Source: Clostridiales bacterium (GTDB lineage: Bacteria; Bacillota; Clostridia; Peptostreptococcales; T1SED10-28). From it: DNA of 39,217 nt. Below, piece by piece: positions 1 through 7,431 of this stretch. The position numbers and the translations under genes are program-made. The notes under the pieces were generated by a model. It saw only the letters and a program-made list of their open reading frames with translations, had not been told where the DNA came from and made no database searches. Each line of letters begins with the position of its first letter. The first letter of the stretch is position 1. The stretch lies in assembly GCA_007120165.1 (NCBI GenBank), contig SKOH01000126.1, forward strand, positions 1 to 39,217. The letters are read 5' to 3'.

Positions 1-758
1 AAGAGTTTTACTTTATCTTCAGTGGCTTTATTGGATCCTAAAAGTCCGAATTCTTCATTGTATCCGTTGCCTTCAATGGATACCGCCAGCAAATCGTCCA
101 GGCCGTAAACCTTTTTTGCCCCTTTGCTTTTTAGAATCCTTTTCGTTCTTGCCCGGGTGTGTATGTCGCAGGTTAACACGTTTTTTGTATGATCCAGAAT
201 CGTTACCGGATTGTTGGAAAAAATCACTTCGCATTCAATACCGTAGGATTCCACTAAGGATTTATAATACGCTACATAATCCACTCCGGTGAAGGTATGT
301 TTGTTATAGCCGAATAAATCCCGAAATTCCTTTTCCGTTAATACATCGGTCCAGGGGTTTACCCCTTTGGCATCTAAAATATCCAGATCCATTAAATGAT
401 TTCCCACTTCATCGGAGGGATAGCTAAGCATCAGTACTACTTTTTTTGCCCCCTTGGCAATACCCTTTAAGCAAATGGCAAAGCGGTTTCTGCTTAAAAT
501 CGGAAAAATCACCCCTAGGGTTTCATCTCCAAATTTATCTGCCACATCTTTTCCGATGGCATCAATTGAAGCGTAATTCCCTTGGGCACGGGCCACAACG
601 GATTCTGTCACGGCGATAATGTCCTTATCCTGTATTTCGTATCCTTCCTGCTTTGATGCCTGTAATACCGTATCCACCACGATCTTTTCCAAATCATCCC
701 CCTGGTTAATAATTGGGGTTCTCAGTCCTCGAGTTACGGTTCCGATAATTCTTTCCAT
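1..758 (-). CDS. Coenzyme F420-0:L-glutamate ligase-like protein (CofE family), 3' end cut by window
   Basis: The open frame starts at an ATG at 758 behind a strong AGGAGG site and runs off the left edge with no stop, giving about 252 visible residues. The protein begins MERIIGTVTRGLRTPII and carries the segments TESVVARAQGNY, PILSRNRF and LMLSYPSDEVGN. I recognise these as typical of the CofE-like (F420-0:gamma-glutamyl ligase) proteins common in Clostridia. The founding family adds glutamate to coenzyme F420-0 using GTP. Most Clostridia are not known to make F420, so the substrate here is uncertain and may be another carboxylate. It lies downstream of the phosphofructokinase gene on the same strand, about 98 bases away, with a promoter-like sequence in the gap. 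Family assignment is fairly sure; function is not. Confidence 0.8.
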   Translation of the reverse strand, partial: MERIIGTVTRGLRTPIINQGDDLEKIVVDTVLQASKQEGYEIQDKDIIAVTESVVARAQGNYASIDAIGKDVADKFGDETLGVIFPILSRNRFAICLKGIAKGAKKVVLMLSYPSDEVGNHLMDLDILDAKGVNPWTDVLTEKEFRDLFGYNKHTFTGVDYVAYYKSLVESYGIECEVIFSNNPVTILDHTKNVLTCDIHTRARTKRILKSKGAKKVYGLDDLLAVSIEGNGYNEEFGLLGSNKATEDKVKL

Positions 759-818
759 AGAATGTCCTCCTAAAAATTCACCTTTACGGTTTTTGTAGTT
801 TTTATTTACCAGTATATC

Positions 819-847
819 AGTATATCGGTTATCAGGAAAAAAAACAA
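819..847 (-). promoter_or_regulatory. Candidate promoter of the CofE-like gene
   Basis: On the minus strand, TTGTTT (842-847) and TATACT (819-824) are separated by 17 bases. A second TATACT follows at 811-816. The spacing fits a housekeeping sigma factor, but the region is AT-rich and the match could be chance. Confidence 0.35.
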
Positions 848-856
848 AAGAAATCA

Positions 857-2074
857 TCATTTTTTTAATATTTTCTGTACCTGGGGCGCTCGCAGATGAT
901 GGGCGAAAAACCGTTCCTCTCCCACTAAAGGACGCAGGTACTTGCGAAAAGCTTCAGTAATATGATTGCCCTCGGAATTGATAAAATGATCCGGCATGGA
1001 TTTCGTATATTTTGCCACTTTTTCCAACGCCGTCAGCTGATAGTCCACGGAATAGTCTCCCGTTCGGTGAATCGTTACGGATCCGTCCTGATTATGCCAT
1101 AGGGCAAACTGGGCGGCTTTTTCTCCCACTTCCCGGGCCTCATGCTGGTCCACTTCCGACACACAGCCCATAAAGGACCGCTGTAAGTAGCCGAAAGTGT
1201 CGGAGCGTACCCGCTTGATCTTTAACTGCTCTTTAACATATTCCACCAAATTTTCACCTAAGGCTCCGGAACCTGATAATACAATATTTCCATGGGCATC
1301 ATACTCCGCCTTTTTAATCAATTCTTTGACCACAGGCTCGCCCTTTTCATTTTTAATGCCTTCCGAGACCGCCACCACGCATCTTCCCCATTTGTCGTAG
1401 ACCTCTTTAACTTCCCGTAAAAACTTCTCCTTGGAAAAGGGACGCTCGGGAAGATAAATTAAATGGGGGCCGTCATCAAAATACTTTTGGGCGATGGAGG
1501 AAGCCGCGGTTAAAAATCCCGCTTCCCTACCCATAACCACACCGATATAGACCCCGGGCAAAGCACGATTGTCAAGATCCACCCCGGTAAAGGCCTGGGA
1601 GACAAACTTTGCTGCGGAACCGTATCCTGGAGTATGGTCATTGACCAGTAAATCATTGTCAATGGTTTTGGGGATATGAATGGCACGGAATTCATAATCC
1701 GATTTTCTGGCGTATTCATTTACAATATGCACCGTAGAGGCGGAATCATTCCCTCCGATGTAAAAGAAATACCGGACATCATGGGCCTTCAGTACATGAA
1801 AAATTTCCTGACAGTATTTTTCATCCGGTTTATCCCGGGTGGAAAATAACGCTGAGGCCGGAGTTCTGGCCACACTTTCCAGATTGTGAGTGGTTTCCTG
1901 GCTAAGATCTAAAAAATCCTCGTCAATAATTCCCCGTACTCCGTGTACTGCTCCGTATACCCGCTCGACCTGACTAAACTTTCGGGACTCCAACGCAACC
2001 CCTACCAGGGATTGATTAATCACCGCGGTGGGTCCCCCGCCTTGAGCAATTACGACTTTTCCTTTTAATGACAT
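857..2074 (-). CDS. pfp: 6-phosphofructokinase, pyrophosphate-dependent type
   Basis: This 405-residue protein phosphorylates fructose 6-phosphate in cytoplasmic glycolysis. The N-terminal GGGPTAVIN (12-20) is the phosphate-donor loop. GGND (107-110) has Asp where ATP-dependent enzymes have Gly, and PKTIDND (135-141) has Lys where ATP enzymes have Gly. In the PFK family both changes mark use of pyrophosphate, and the reaction is then reversible. MGREAG (181-186) is a sugar-phosphate binding motif. I place the start at the ATG at 2074 because AGGAGG lies seven bases upstream; the longer frame from 2095 would place that site inside the coding region. The tocopherol cyclase-like gene lies 56 bases upstream on the same strand and may share its transcript. 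The usual PPi motif is GGDD, so the GGND form is a small deviation. Confidence 0.9.
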   Translation of the reverse strand: MSLKGKVVIAQGGGPTAVINQSLVGVALESRKFSQVERVYGAVHGVRGIIDEDFLDLSQETTHNLESVARTPASALFSTRDKPDEKYCQEIFHVLKAHDVRYFFYIGGNDSASTVHIVNEYARKSDYEFRAIHIPKTIDNDLLVNDHTPGYGSAAKFVSQAFTGVDLDNRALPGVYIGVVMGREAGFLTAASSIAQKYFDDGPHLIYLPERPFSKEKFLREVKEVYDKWGRCVVAVSEGIKNEKGEPVVKELIKKAEYDAHGNIVLSGSGALGENLVEYVKEQLKIKRVRSDTFGYLQRSFMGCVSEVDQHEAREVGEKAAQFALWHNQDGSVTIHRTGDYSVDYQLTALEKVAKYTKSMPDHFINSEGNHITEAFRKYLRPLVGEERFFAHHLRAPQVQKILKK

Positions 2075-2130
2075 AATGTTTCCTCCTTTAATCACGAATG
2101 TAGACTTTCCAACGGTATCCTTTATAGATT

Positions 2131-3159
2131 CTACTGACTCTTTGTCTCAGGATCCCGGTGCTTGATGCTCAATTTATTCTTATTTGCGTTCTCTTCGATA
2201 ACCACTTCGATCCCCGCAGCCTTTCCATGATCTTTATATACCTCACCGGTTTTCTTATCAAAGAGTTCAAAAGACACTTTCCCGGTTACCCCTTCTTTGA
2301 TGATCCGCTCCATCTTTCCTTTAACCGGCGCAATCAGCTCTTTTTCCAAATCCGGCATGGCCCTTACCGTCAGCTTAGCTTCCTTATTTTCCGCCACAAA
2401 GGAAACTTCCTTTCCCTTTTGTTGAAGCTCACTGAGTTTCGTTCCATTATAGGTGGCAAAGCGATACTGTTTTTTTTTGATTAGCAAATTACCAATATGC
2501 CCTTGAAAGGACCTTCCCAGAAAAGGAATATGGGCAATAGAAAAAAACAGCGAAGTTTCCCGGGTGGCAAAGGTGTTGCAGTGTACCCAGATATATTCTT
2601 CAGGGAATGAGGTCCCCCAGTCTTTTTCGATATATCCTCGGCCATAGTTAAACTTTAAACTTTGGTCATTCATCTGAATGGTCCCCATAATGTCATGATC
2701 CATACTGATCACGCCATGATTGCACTGCATTTTAGGAAAATAGGCAAAGGGGCCCATAATCGTGGGAGAATAAATATCGGTTTCAATTGGGGTAAGGGTA
2801 TGAAGTTCTATGGTTCCCTGAAACAATCGCTCCTGATCCTTTAAATCGAGAAATATTTTCTTCTCTGTAAAGATGGATTTTCCCACCTGCACTTTAAAGG
2901 GATTTTTTTGGAATGTAAAGGATTCCACGGGATACCGGACGTAGCCGGTGACTAAATCTTTTTCTCCTGCTTCGCTCCTATAGGACAGAATATACTGAAT
3001 AAAACTGTGTTGATCACCTTCAAACAGACTAACCCCTGGAATAAGGGCCAGGGTAATGTCTCCGTCCTGACTGACCTGTTTATAATACCACCCTTCAAAA
3101 TAATTGCGTTTTGTTAAACTTCCCTGAAAGTGCATCGGCTTTTTTCGATTTTTCGGCAT
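2131..3159 (-). CDS. Tocopherol cyclase-family protein (function unknown in bacteria)
   Basis: The 342-residue protein has YFEGWYYKQ near residues 19-27, then repeated beta-rich stretches and a segment around IEKDWGTSFPEEYIW. Both resemble the tocopherol cyclase-like fold family, which is widespread in Firmicutes where no tocopherol is made. There is no signal peptide or membrane segment, so it should be cytoplasmic. The start at 3159 has a good GGGGAGGA site. It is divergent from the HAD phosphatase and upstream of phosphofructokinase. The lipocalin-like fold suggests binding of a hydrophobic ligand, but no substrate can be read from the sequence. A role in carotenoid or isoprenoid chemistry would be a guess. 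Confidence 0.72.
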   Translation of the reverse strand: MPKNRKKPMHFQGSLTKRNYFEGWYYKQVSQDGDITLALIPGVSLFEGDQHSFIQYILSYRSEAGEKDLVTGYVRYPVESFTFQKNPFKVQVGKSIFTEKKIFLDLKDQERLFQGTIELHTLTPIETDIYSPTIMGPFAYFPKMQCNHGVISMDHDIMGTIQMNDQSLKFNYGRGYIEKDWGTSFPEEYIWVHCNTFATRETSLFFSIAHIPFLGRSFQGHIGNLLIKKKQYRFATYNGTKLSELQQKGKEVSFVAENKEAKLTVRAMPDLEKELIAPVKGKMERIIKEGVTGKVSFELFDKKTGEVYKDHGKAAGIEVVIEENANKNKLSIKHRDPETKSQ

Positions 3160-3288
3160 TGAATCCTCCCCTTAATAAAACTCTTTCGTCTAAACAATTC
3201 AAACTAAATTACTTTAATTTATGTATACCCTATACTAATTCGCTACACACCCTCTTTTTTCCTTCATTTCCTGAGAATAATTCTGTGT

Positions 3289-3294
3289 TATAAT
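3289..3294 (+). promoter_or_regulatory. Candidate -10 box for the HAD phosphatase gene
   Basis: A perfect TATAAT lies 33 bases before the HAD start codon and about 19 bases before its GGAGGG ribosome site. I see no convincing -35 box at the expected distance. Confidence 0.4.
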
Positions 3295-3326
3295 ACCTGT
3301 ATTACTAAGAATTTGGAGGGATTTTA

Positions 3327-3998
3327 ATGATAAAAGCCATTTTTTTTGATTTAGACGGAACGCTGCTGAACACGATTGAAGATATCGGAGATTCCATGAA
3401 CCGGGTCCTGGAAAACCATGGCTATCCTACCCATGAGGTTTCCCGTTATAAAACTTTTGTCGGCGACGGTATGCCCACTTTAGTACGAAGGGCTCTTCCC
3501 GAAGAAAAAAATTTAAGGGAAGAAGAGGTCCAGGCCCTGATAGGGGAAATGAAAACAATCTTTGCTGATAATTGGCAGAACAAATCCGAACTGTACCCTG
3601 GAATAAAGGAAGTTCTGAGCACATTGGATGAGGAAGGCTACCTGCTAGGGATTCTTTCCAACAAACCCCATGACTTTACATTAACCACCTATGAATATTT
3701 CTTTAACGCTTGGGATTTCAAAGTAATTCAAGGCTACGATCCTGATCATTATCCCTTAAAGCCGGACCCTGAAGCGCTTCTTTCTCTAATTAATAAATGG
3801 AATCTTAAAAAGGAAGAAGTCCTCTATATTGGAGACTCCGACGTGGATATGCAAGTTGCAACAAATGCAGGGGTTAAAAGTGTAGGCGTTTCCTGGGGTT
3901 TTCGAGGAGCAGAGGAACTGCGGGAAAGTGGCGCCGATTTTGTGGTGGACCAGCCGGAGGAGATTTTGGAAATTGTTAAAACTAGCAAAAACCTCTAA
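3327..3998 (+). CDS. HAD-superfamily phosphatase, phosphoglycolate phosphatase-like
   Basis: The 223-residue protein has all HAD motifs. The nucleophile motif FDLDGTLLNT (7-16) has Asp8 and Asp10, motif II is SNKP, a lysine sits in PLKPDP, and the acidic motif is IGDSDVDM. The segment between motifs I and II is the size of the alpha-helical cap seen in Gph/PgmB-type enzymes. Such enzymes hydrolyse small phosphoesters such as 2-phosphoglycolate or sugar phosphates in the cytoplasm. The start at 3327 follows a GGAGGG site. It stands alone on the plus strand, divergent from the tocopherol cyclase-like gene. The exact substrate cannot be decided from sequence. Confidence 0.85.
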   Translation: MIKAIFFDLDGTLLNTIEDIGDSMNRVLENHGYPTHEVSRYKTFVGDGMPTLVRRALPEEKNLREEEVQALIGEMKTIFADNWQNKSELYPGIKEVLSTLDEEGYLLGILSNKPHDFTLTTYEYFFNAWDFKVIQGYDPDHYPLKPDPEALLSLINKWNLKKEEVLYIGDSDVDMQVATNAGVKSVGVSWGFRGAEELRESGADFVVDQPEEILEIVKTSKNL

Positions 3999-4033
3999 AA
4001 CATTCCTATTAGAACCATTTATTGTGCTTCATA

Positions 4034-4073
4034 ATTATGCCACCCCTTAGAAAAACCTAAGGGATGGCATAAT
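4034..4073. terminator. Long stem-loop between convergent genes, possible bidirectional terminator
   Basis: ATTATGCCA (4034-4042) and TGGCATAAT (4065-4073) enclose CCCTTAG and CTAAGGG (4044-4050 and 4057-4063), with one mismatch between the two stem parts and a loop of about six bases. It lies 35 bases after the HAD stop codon. Neither side has a strong T tract, so termination is likely but unproven. Confidence 0.5.
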
Positions 4074-4288
4074 TTAAAACGGGTGACTTCTTAAATACTT
4101 ATACCTCTTAAGGTCCAAAGGGTTCAGCCGGCACCCACTTATTACTTCACCATGCACTCCTGTATAATTTGCGCCGGAGAACAGGCTTCATCCTGCGGAA
4201 AAAACCAGGGTTTCAGGTCCCCAGGGGTGCAGGATCAAAGGTGAATATAATCTTTATTCACAAGGATTAATCATCAATCCGGCTTAGG
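4074..4288. other. Intergenic region without a recognised gene, some dyad symmetry
   Basis: I see no plausible coding frame with a ribosome site. Short inverted repeats are present, for example CATCCTGC near 4190 against GCAGGATC near 4229, and AACAGG near 4180 against CCTGTA near 4160. It is more GC-rich than other gaps here and could hold a small structured RNA or be a decayed remnant. I could match it to no RNA family. Confidence 0.3.
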
Positions 4289-4843
4289 CTAATTTAGAGG
4301 CAGCAGTACCTTATCGATTACATGGATAATGCCGTTTCGCGCGGAGATGTTCGGCACTAGTATATTTACCTCCTGACCAAAAATATCACTAATTACCGCG
4401 TTTCGATCCACCATAAAATTCTCCCCGAGAAGGGTACGGATTGCCCGCTCCCTCACCGGCGGAACGACGCTGTTGGCTGCCCGGCGACCAGTCGCTACAT
4501 GATATAACAGGACGTCCAGAACCAGTTCAGGAGGGAGGTCTCGGATCTCTTCTATCCCCAGGAGCCTATAAAGGTTATTAAAAGCTTCATCGGTTGGGGC
4601 AAATACCGTATACTGCCGGTTCCCCTCTAAAAACAGGTTCACCAAGCCGGCGTCCAGCTCTTCATCCACATATTGAAGGGCTTTTACCAGTTCATTGAAT
4701 TCAGCCTCAATGGCGATTTCAGCGATAGACTGTGTTCCCCGGGCAGGGGCCCGACTCCCTTCATTTCCAGGCATGGCAAAAGCGACGGTGCTGAAGGTTA
4801 ACAGCAATACTAAAACAATCGCAATGATCTTTATCTTTTTCAT
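4289..4843 (-). CDS. Secreted FAS1 (fasciclin) domain protein
   Basis: The 184-residue protein starts with a clear signal peptide (positive residues, hydrophobic core, likely cleavage after AFA at residue 23). The rest is one FAS1 domain: VFAPTDEAFNNL is the H1 motif, YHVATGR sits in the middle, and NGIIHVIDKVLLP is the H2 motif near the C-terminus. FAS1 domains are extracellular adhesion modules. There is no sortase motif or C-terminal membrane anchor, so the protein is probably released or held non-covalently. The start follows AAAGGAGAG. It lies downstream of the larger secreted protein gene but is separated from it by a hairpin and a long untranslated region, so it probably has its own promoter. 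The match is firm; its ligand is unknown. Confidence 0.88.
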   Translation of the reverse strand: MKKIKIIAIVLVLLLTFSTVAFAMPGNEGSRAPARGTQSIAEIAIEAEFNELVKALQYVDEELDAGLVNLFLEGNRQYTVFAPTDEAFNNLYRLLGIEEIRDLPPELVLDVLLYHVATGRRAANSVVPPVRERAIRTLLGENFMVDRNAVISDIFGQEVNILVPNISARNGIIHVIDKVLLPLN

Positions 4844-5163
4844 AATGCTACTCTCCTTTCAAATTTGTTTTAACTTCTTAACCAATAGCTCTTTTACTAA
4901 CCTGATCGATACACAACACCTCGTTTCATAGGTAGCTTGATGGCTGCTAGGACAAAGTCGTGCCTATTCCATATGAATTCCTCTCAAAGTCCCCAACCTC
5001 TGTTTGGATAGTATTTTAATACCCTTTCTATCAAACAACTAACAGGTTTACATAATCGGAGATTATATTTTATGTAAAAATTTGTTAGTTTAGTGGAGAA
5101 TACTATCACCAGCAATGCTCCTTACCGATTCTTCAGGTCATACCCGGCATCTGTAAGCTATTA
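4844..5163 (-). other. Long upstream region of the FAS1 gene
   Basis: About 320 bases with no believable gene separate the FAS1 start from the next terminator. They contain the nested inverted repeat at 5007-5107 and a TATAAT-like box on the minus strand inside it. About 150 bases of possible leader follow, with short hairpins such as ACCT/AGGT near 4920-4935. No AACCGACC segment of the c-di-GMP-II type is present and I recognise no riboswitch. Confidence 0.35.
5007..5107. repeat. Nested inverted repeat of about 100 bp
   Basis: Three pairs of arms are nested: GATAGTATT (5007-5015) with AATACTATC (5099-5107), AACTAACA (5037-5044) with TGTTAGTT (5083-5090), and TTTACATAA (5047-5055) with TTATGTAAA (5070-5078). 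The unit is AT-rich and non-coding. It could be a miniature inverted-repeat element or a regulatory structure; the sequence alone does not decide. Confidence 0.6.
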
Positions 5164-5187
5164 GAGACGGATATTTCTATCCGCCTC
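5164..5187 (-). terminator. Stem-loop after the 514-residue secreted protein gene
   Basis: GAGACGGATA (5164-5173) pairs with TATCCGCCTC (5178-5187) around a TTTC loop. In the minus-strand RNA the single imperfect pair becomes G-U, which suggests that strand is the functional one. The T tract after it is poor. Confidence 0.5.
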
Positions 5188-5259
5188 CATGGTCTTAGCC
5201 TGCTGCTGGAGTTCTATATTGTTTACTGAATCGGATTTATTTGCTGAGAGATCTCTCGA

Positions 5260-6804
5260 TTAGTACGGACCAAAATTCGGATCCGGTACCCAAGTTCCCA
5301 CATTTACATGCACACCGTAAAAGTTGTTTTGAGGAACAATTATGGTGTTTCCGTCACTTATTTTGTGATCGAATTGTCCTGGTGCAGGGTTTCCGCTAGG
5401 TGCTGCTGCATAATCCTGGACTTTCAAGTATTCTGCCACATCTTCAAATTCCCAACCATCCTTAAGATTTACGGTGATGGAAACGTATCCATTATCAGGT
5501 GCTGAAAAAGTTACGGTACCTACATCAATGTTTTGACCTGCAAACAACGTAGTGGTTTTTTCTAATCCGTCATATTTCACATAGGTTGCCCAATTTCCTC
5601 GCTGGTTGTACCGCAGTTCACCGGGCTTATTTCCATTCGCTGCCCAAGCAGTTTCTCCTTCAAAAATTAATTTTTGAACATTTACTTTTAATACTGCACT
5701 GTCACTTTGTTCAGTTTCCACGATGGTTGCAGTATTGTCGTAAGTGAAGCTAAAGGGACCATCCACATGATAATAGTCTTCCCAAGAAAACTCTTTATCG
5801 TAAGTGAAAGTATCTCCATTAGGTGCAGTTACGCTGCCAAGGGCTTTAAATCCGAAAAGGTCACTATTGTCCACAATGTTTACAGTTTTATAGAGTTCAG
5901 ATGACGGTTCTCCCCAAACAATGCTTTCACTGGCTTTATATTCATCTCGTTCGGTGGTCACCGTTACTTCATTGATGCCTTCGATTTTGCTGGTTACTTC
6001 TTCAGAATAGGTTCCAACTAACTCTTCACCGACTTTAAGAGTATAAGGTACGCCAAATCCCTCTCCGAAATCAACCGTGATCAAGTCTCCTGCAAGATAA
6101 TCTTCGATATTTGTTATTACAGCGTCCAACTGGCCGGTATTTTTAATTGTTACCTCTCCAGATACTACAAAGTCTTTATCTTCTGACCCTTCATAGGTTA
6201 CGTCTATCGTCCATGTAGCTTTTTCGTTTCCGCTGCCATCCATAAATAACCAGATTTTTGGTATGCCGTCGATGGTATATTCATTTTCTGTTTCTACCAT
6301 TTTTTCGATATCCCATTCATGTTCTCGGATAAATGAGGTGTCTACAGTTTTACTAACGGTAAGTTCTTCTGTTAAAGCTGGTTTTCGAAAGTCTGAAATA
6401 ACCAGTCCACCGCCGGGTCCCGGCTGTCCTTTAATATAAATGGTTGCAGTAAGCCCGTCCAGTTCAAAATACGGGGTATAAAAATGCCATACTTCAGCAG
6501 TTAAAGGAGCTCCCGGCTGATATTCTCCAGAACCGGTCCCCCCGAGTACCAGCAATGCATCGGTGGATTCTCCTTTGGTACTGAATACCCAGTGGATCCA
6601 ACCGCCGGTCTCTTCAAATATCGGCAATCGGGGATCCTCGGATCCGGGCTCAAAAAATCTTTCCGAGTTCGTACCACTGCCATCCCACACTTCAGAATAA
6701 TCGTGTTCAAAATCAATAGCCAAACCGGTTAAAGACGTACCCAAAGCCATCATTAAAACAAGTACCATTACAAGACTGATTCGCCAACTTCTTTTATAAC
6801 TCAT
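5260..6804 (-). CDS. Large secreted beta-rich protein, c-di-GMP-II riboswitch controlled, function unknown
   Basis: This is a 514-residue protein starting at the ATG at 6804, eight bases after GGAG; a GTG at 6813 overlaps that site and is less likely. The N-terminus is a signal peptide (basic start, hydrophobic core, end near TGLA at about residue 29). The mature part is Thr/Val/Gly-rich and beta-strand-like. A middle region around VTIKNTGQLDAVITNIEDY resembles DUF11/Ig-like surface repeats. A C-terminal region contains NQRGNWATYVKYDG, SAPDNGYVSITVNL and FYGVHVNVGTW, which I recall in other Firmicute exported proteins. No LPXTG motif, S-layer domain or transmembrane anchor is visible. Two tandem c-di-GMP-II riboswitches sit in its leader, so it is likely a surface or biofilm protein made when c-di-GMP is high. 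No enzymatic motif is recognised. Confidence 0.8.
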   Translation of the reverse strand: MSYKRSWRISLVMVLVLMMALGTSLTGLAIDFEHDYSEVWDGSGTNSERFFEPGSEDPRLPIFEETGGWIHWVFSTKGESTDALLVLGGTGSGEYQPGAPLTAEVWHFYTPYFELDGLTATIYIKGQPGPGGGLVISDFRKPALTEELTVSKTVDTSFIREHEWDIEKMVETENEYTIDGIPKIWLFMDGSGNEKATWTIDVTYEGSEDKDFVVSGEVTIKNTGQLDAVITNIEDYLAGDLITVDFGEGFGVPYTLKVGEELVGTYSEEVTSKIEGINEVTVTTERDEYKASESIVWGEPSSELYKTVNIVDNSDLFGFKALGSVTAPNGDTFTYDKEFSWEDYYHVDGPFSFTYDNTATIVETEQSDSAVLKVNVQKLIFEGETAWAANGNKPGELRYNQRGNWATYVKYDGLEKTTTLFAGQNIDVGTVTFSAPDNGYVSITVNLKDGWEFEDVAEYLKVQDYAAAPSGNPAPGQFDHKISDGNTIIVPQNNFYGVHVNVGTWVPDPNFGPY

Positions 6805-6995
6805 TTTTTTCACTCCTCTGTTTACCCTATGAAAATCTGAAACGAGAGAGCTGATAGTCCGGCCTTTTTTTCTATTGATTCAAACCTTTTTCCTTTCGTC
6901 TCATCTTTTCATCAATTAAAACCCTTCCTTTCATTTTTCAGGGTCCCACCTTATGGAATTTGTTTATTTTCCTGATAAAACCACCCCCTTCAAAC

Positions 6996-7084
6996 ACAAA
7001 AACCGACCCACTACGGTCGGTTACGCTACCGGCTCCCTCTGAAAAAAGCGTCCATCTACTTCTCAGAGATCACTGCCTCCTATT
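6996..7084 (-). promoter_or_regulatory. c-di-GMP-II riboswitch, gene-proximal copy, with terminator
   Basis: Reading the minus strand, the element starts GGAGGCAGTGAT at about 7080. It then has the stem CTCTGA/TCAGAG (arms 7063-7068 and 7037-7042), then GGACGCT, then GGTAGCGTAACCGACC. These match the GEMM-II aptamer in order: GGAAACAAUGAU, P2, UUGGGCACU, GUAGUGCAACCGACC. The internal helix ACGCT (7047-7051) with AGCGT (7023-7027) is perfect. AACCGACC (7001-7008) pairs with GGTCGGTT (7015-7022), followed by TTTG in the minus strand, forming a terminator that destroys the aptamer. That arrangement predicts that ligand binding turns expression on. The outer P1 helix is weak. It lies about 190 bases before the secreted protein start. 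Confidence 0.85.
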
Positions 7085-7111
7085 TGTTCCTATTCAGTTT
7101 TTTGCAAAAAT

Positions 7112-7200
7112 ACAAAAACCGACCCAATAATGGTCGGTTACGCTACCCACTCCCTTTGAAGAAAGCGTCCAATTACTCTTCAAAGATCACTGCTTCCAAT
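7112..7200 (-). promoter_or_regulatory. c-di-GMP-II riboswitch, promoter-proximal copy, with terminator
   Basis: The minus strand reads GGAAGCAGTGAT, stem CTTTGAAG/CTTCAAAG (7178-7185 and 7154-7161), TAATTGGACGCT, then GAGTGGGTAGCGTAACCGACC in shorter conserved pieces. This is the best match to GEMM-II in the window. ACGCT (7164-7168) pairs with AGCGT (7140-7144). The terminator is AACCGACC (7117-7124) with GGTCGGTT (7132-7139), followed by T's. It forms a tandem with the copy at 6996-7084, so a transcript must pass two switches to reach the secreted protein gene. Confidence 0.88.
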
Positions 7201-7210
7201 TTCATATTAA

Positions 7211-7239
7211 TTTATACCCTCTGAAAATCATGATAAACA
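7211..7239 (-). promoter_or_regulatory. Promoter immediately upstream of the tandem c-di-GMP-II riboswitches
   Basis: On the minus strand TGTTTA (7234-7239) and TATAAA (7211-7216) are 17 bases apart. Transcription would start near 7204, just before the aptamer, as expected for a 5'-terminal riboswitch. The sequence around the -10 box (GATTTT..., GGGTATAAAT) is shared with the promoter at 8594-8623. Confidence 0.6.
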
Positions 7240-7431
7240 TTATTATTTGAAAATTCTTATTATTTAAAGTTTTTTTCATCGTAATAGCTGTTGAGTTTAG
7301 ATTAGAAAACATACTAAGTTTCCAGCTACACCTTTGAGCACTGGAATAATGTAATAGTTTTAAAAGAATAACCTGTGAACGTGTCTCTCATTTCAGACTA
7401 AAATAAGTTGATATCATACTAAAGACACAAA

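Noticed and set aside
7117-7200. Same elements as type I c-di-GMP riboswitches
   Set aside because: The type I core (CAGGGCAAACC and GAAA tetraloop receptor parts) is missing, while the type II 3' segment GTAGCG-AACCGACC is present.
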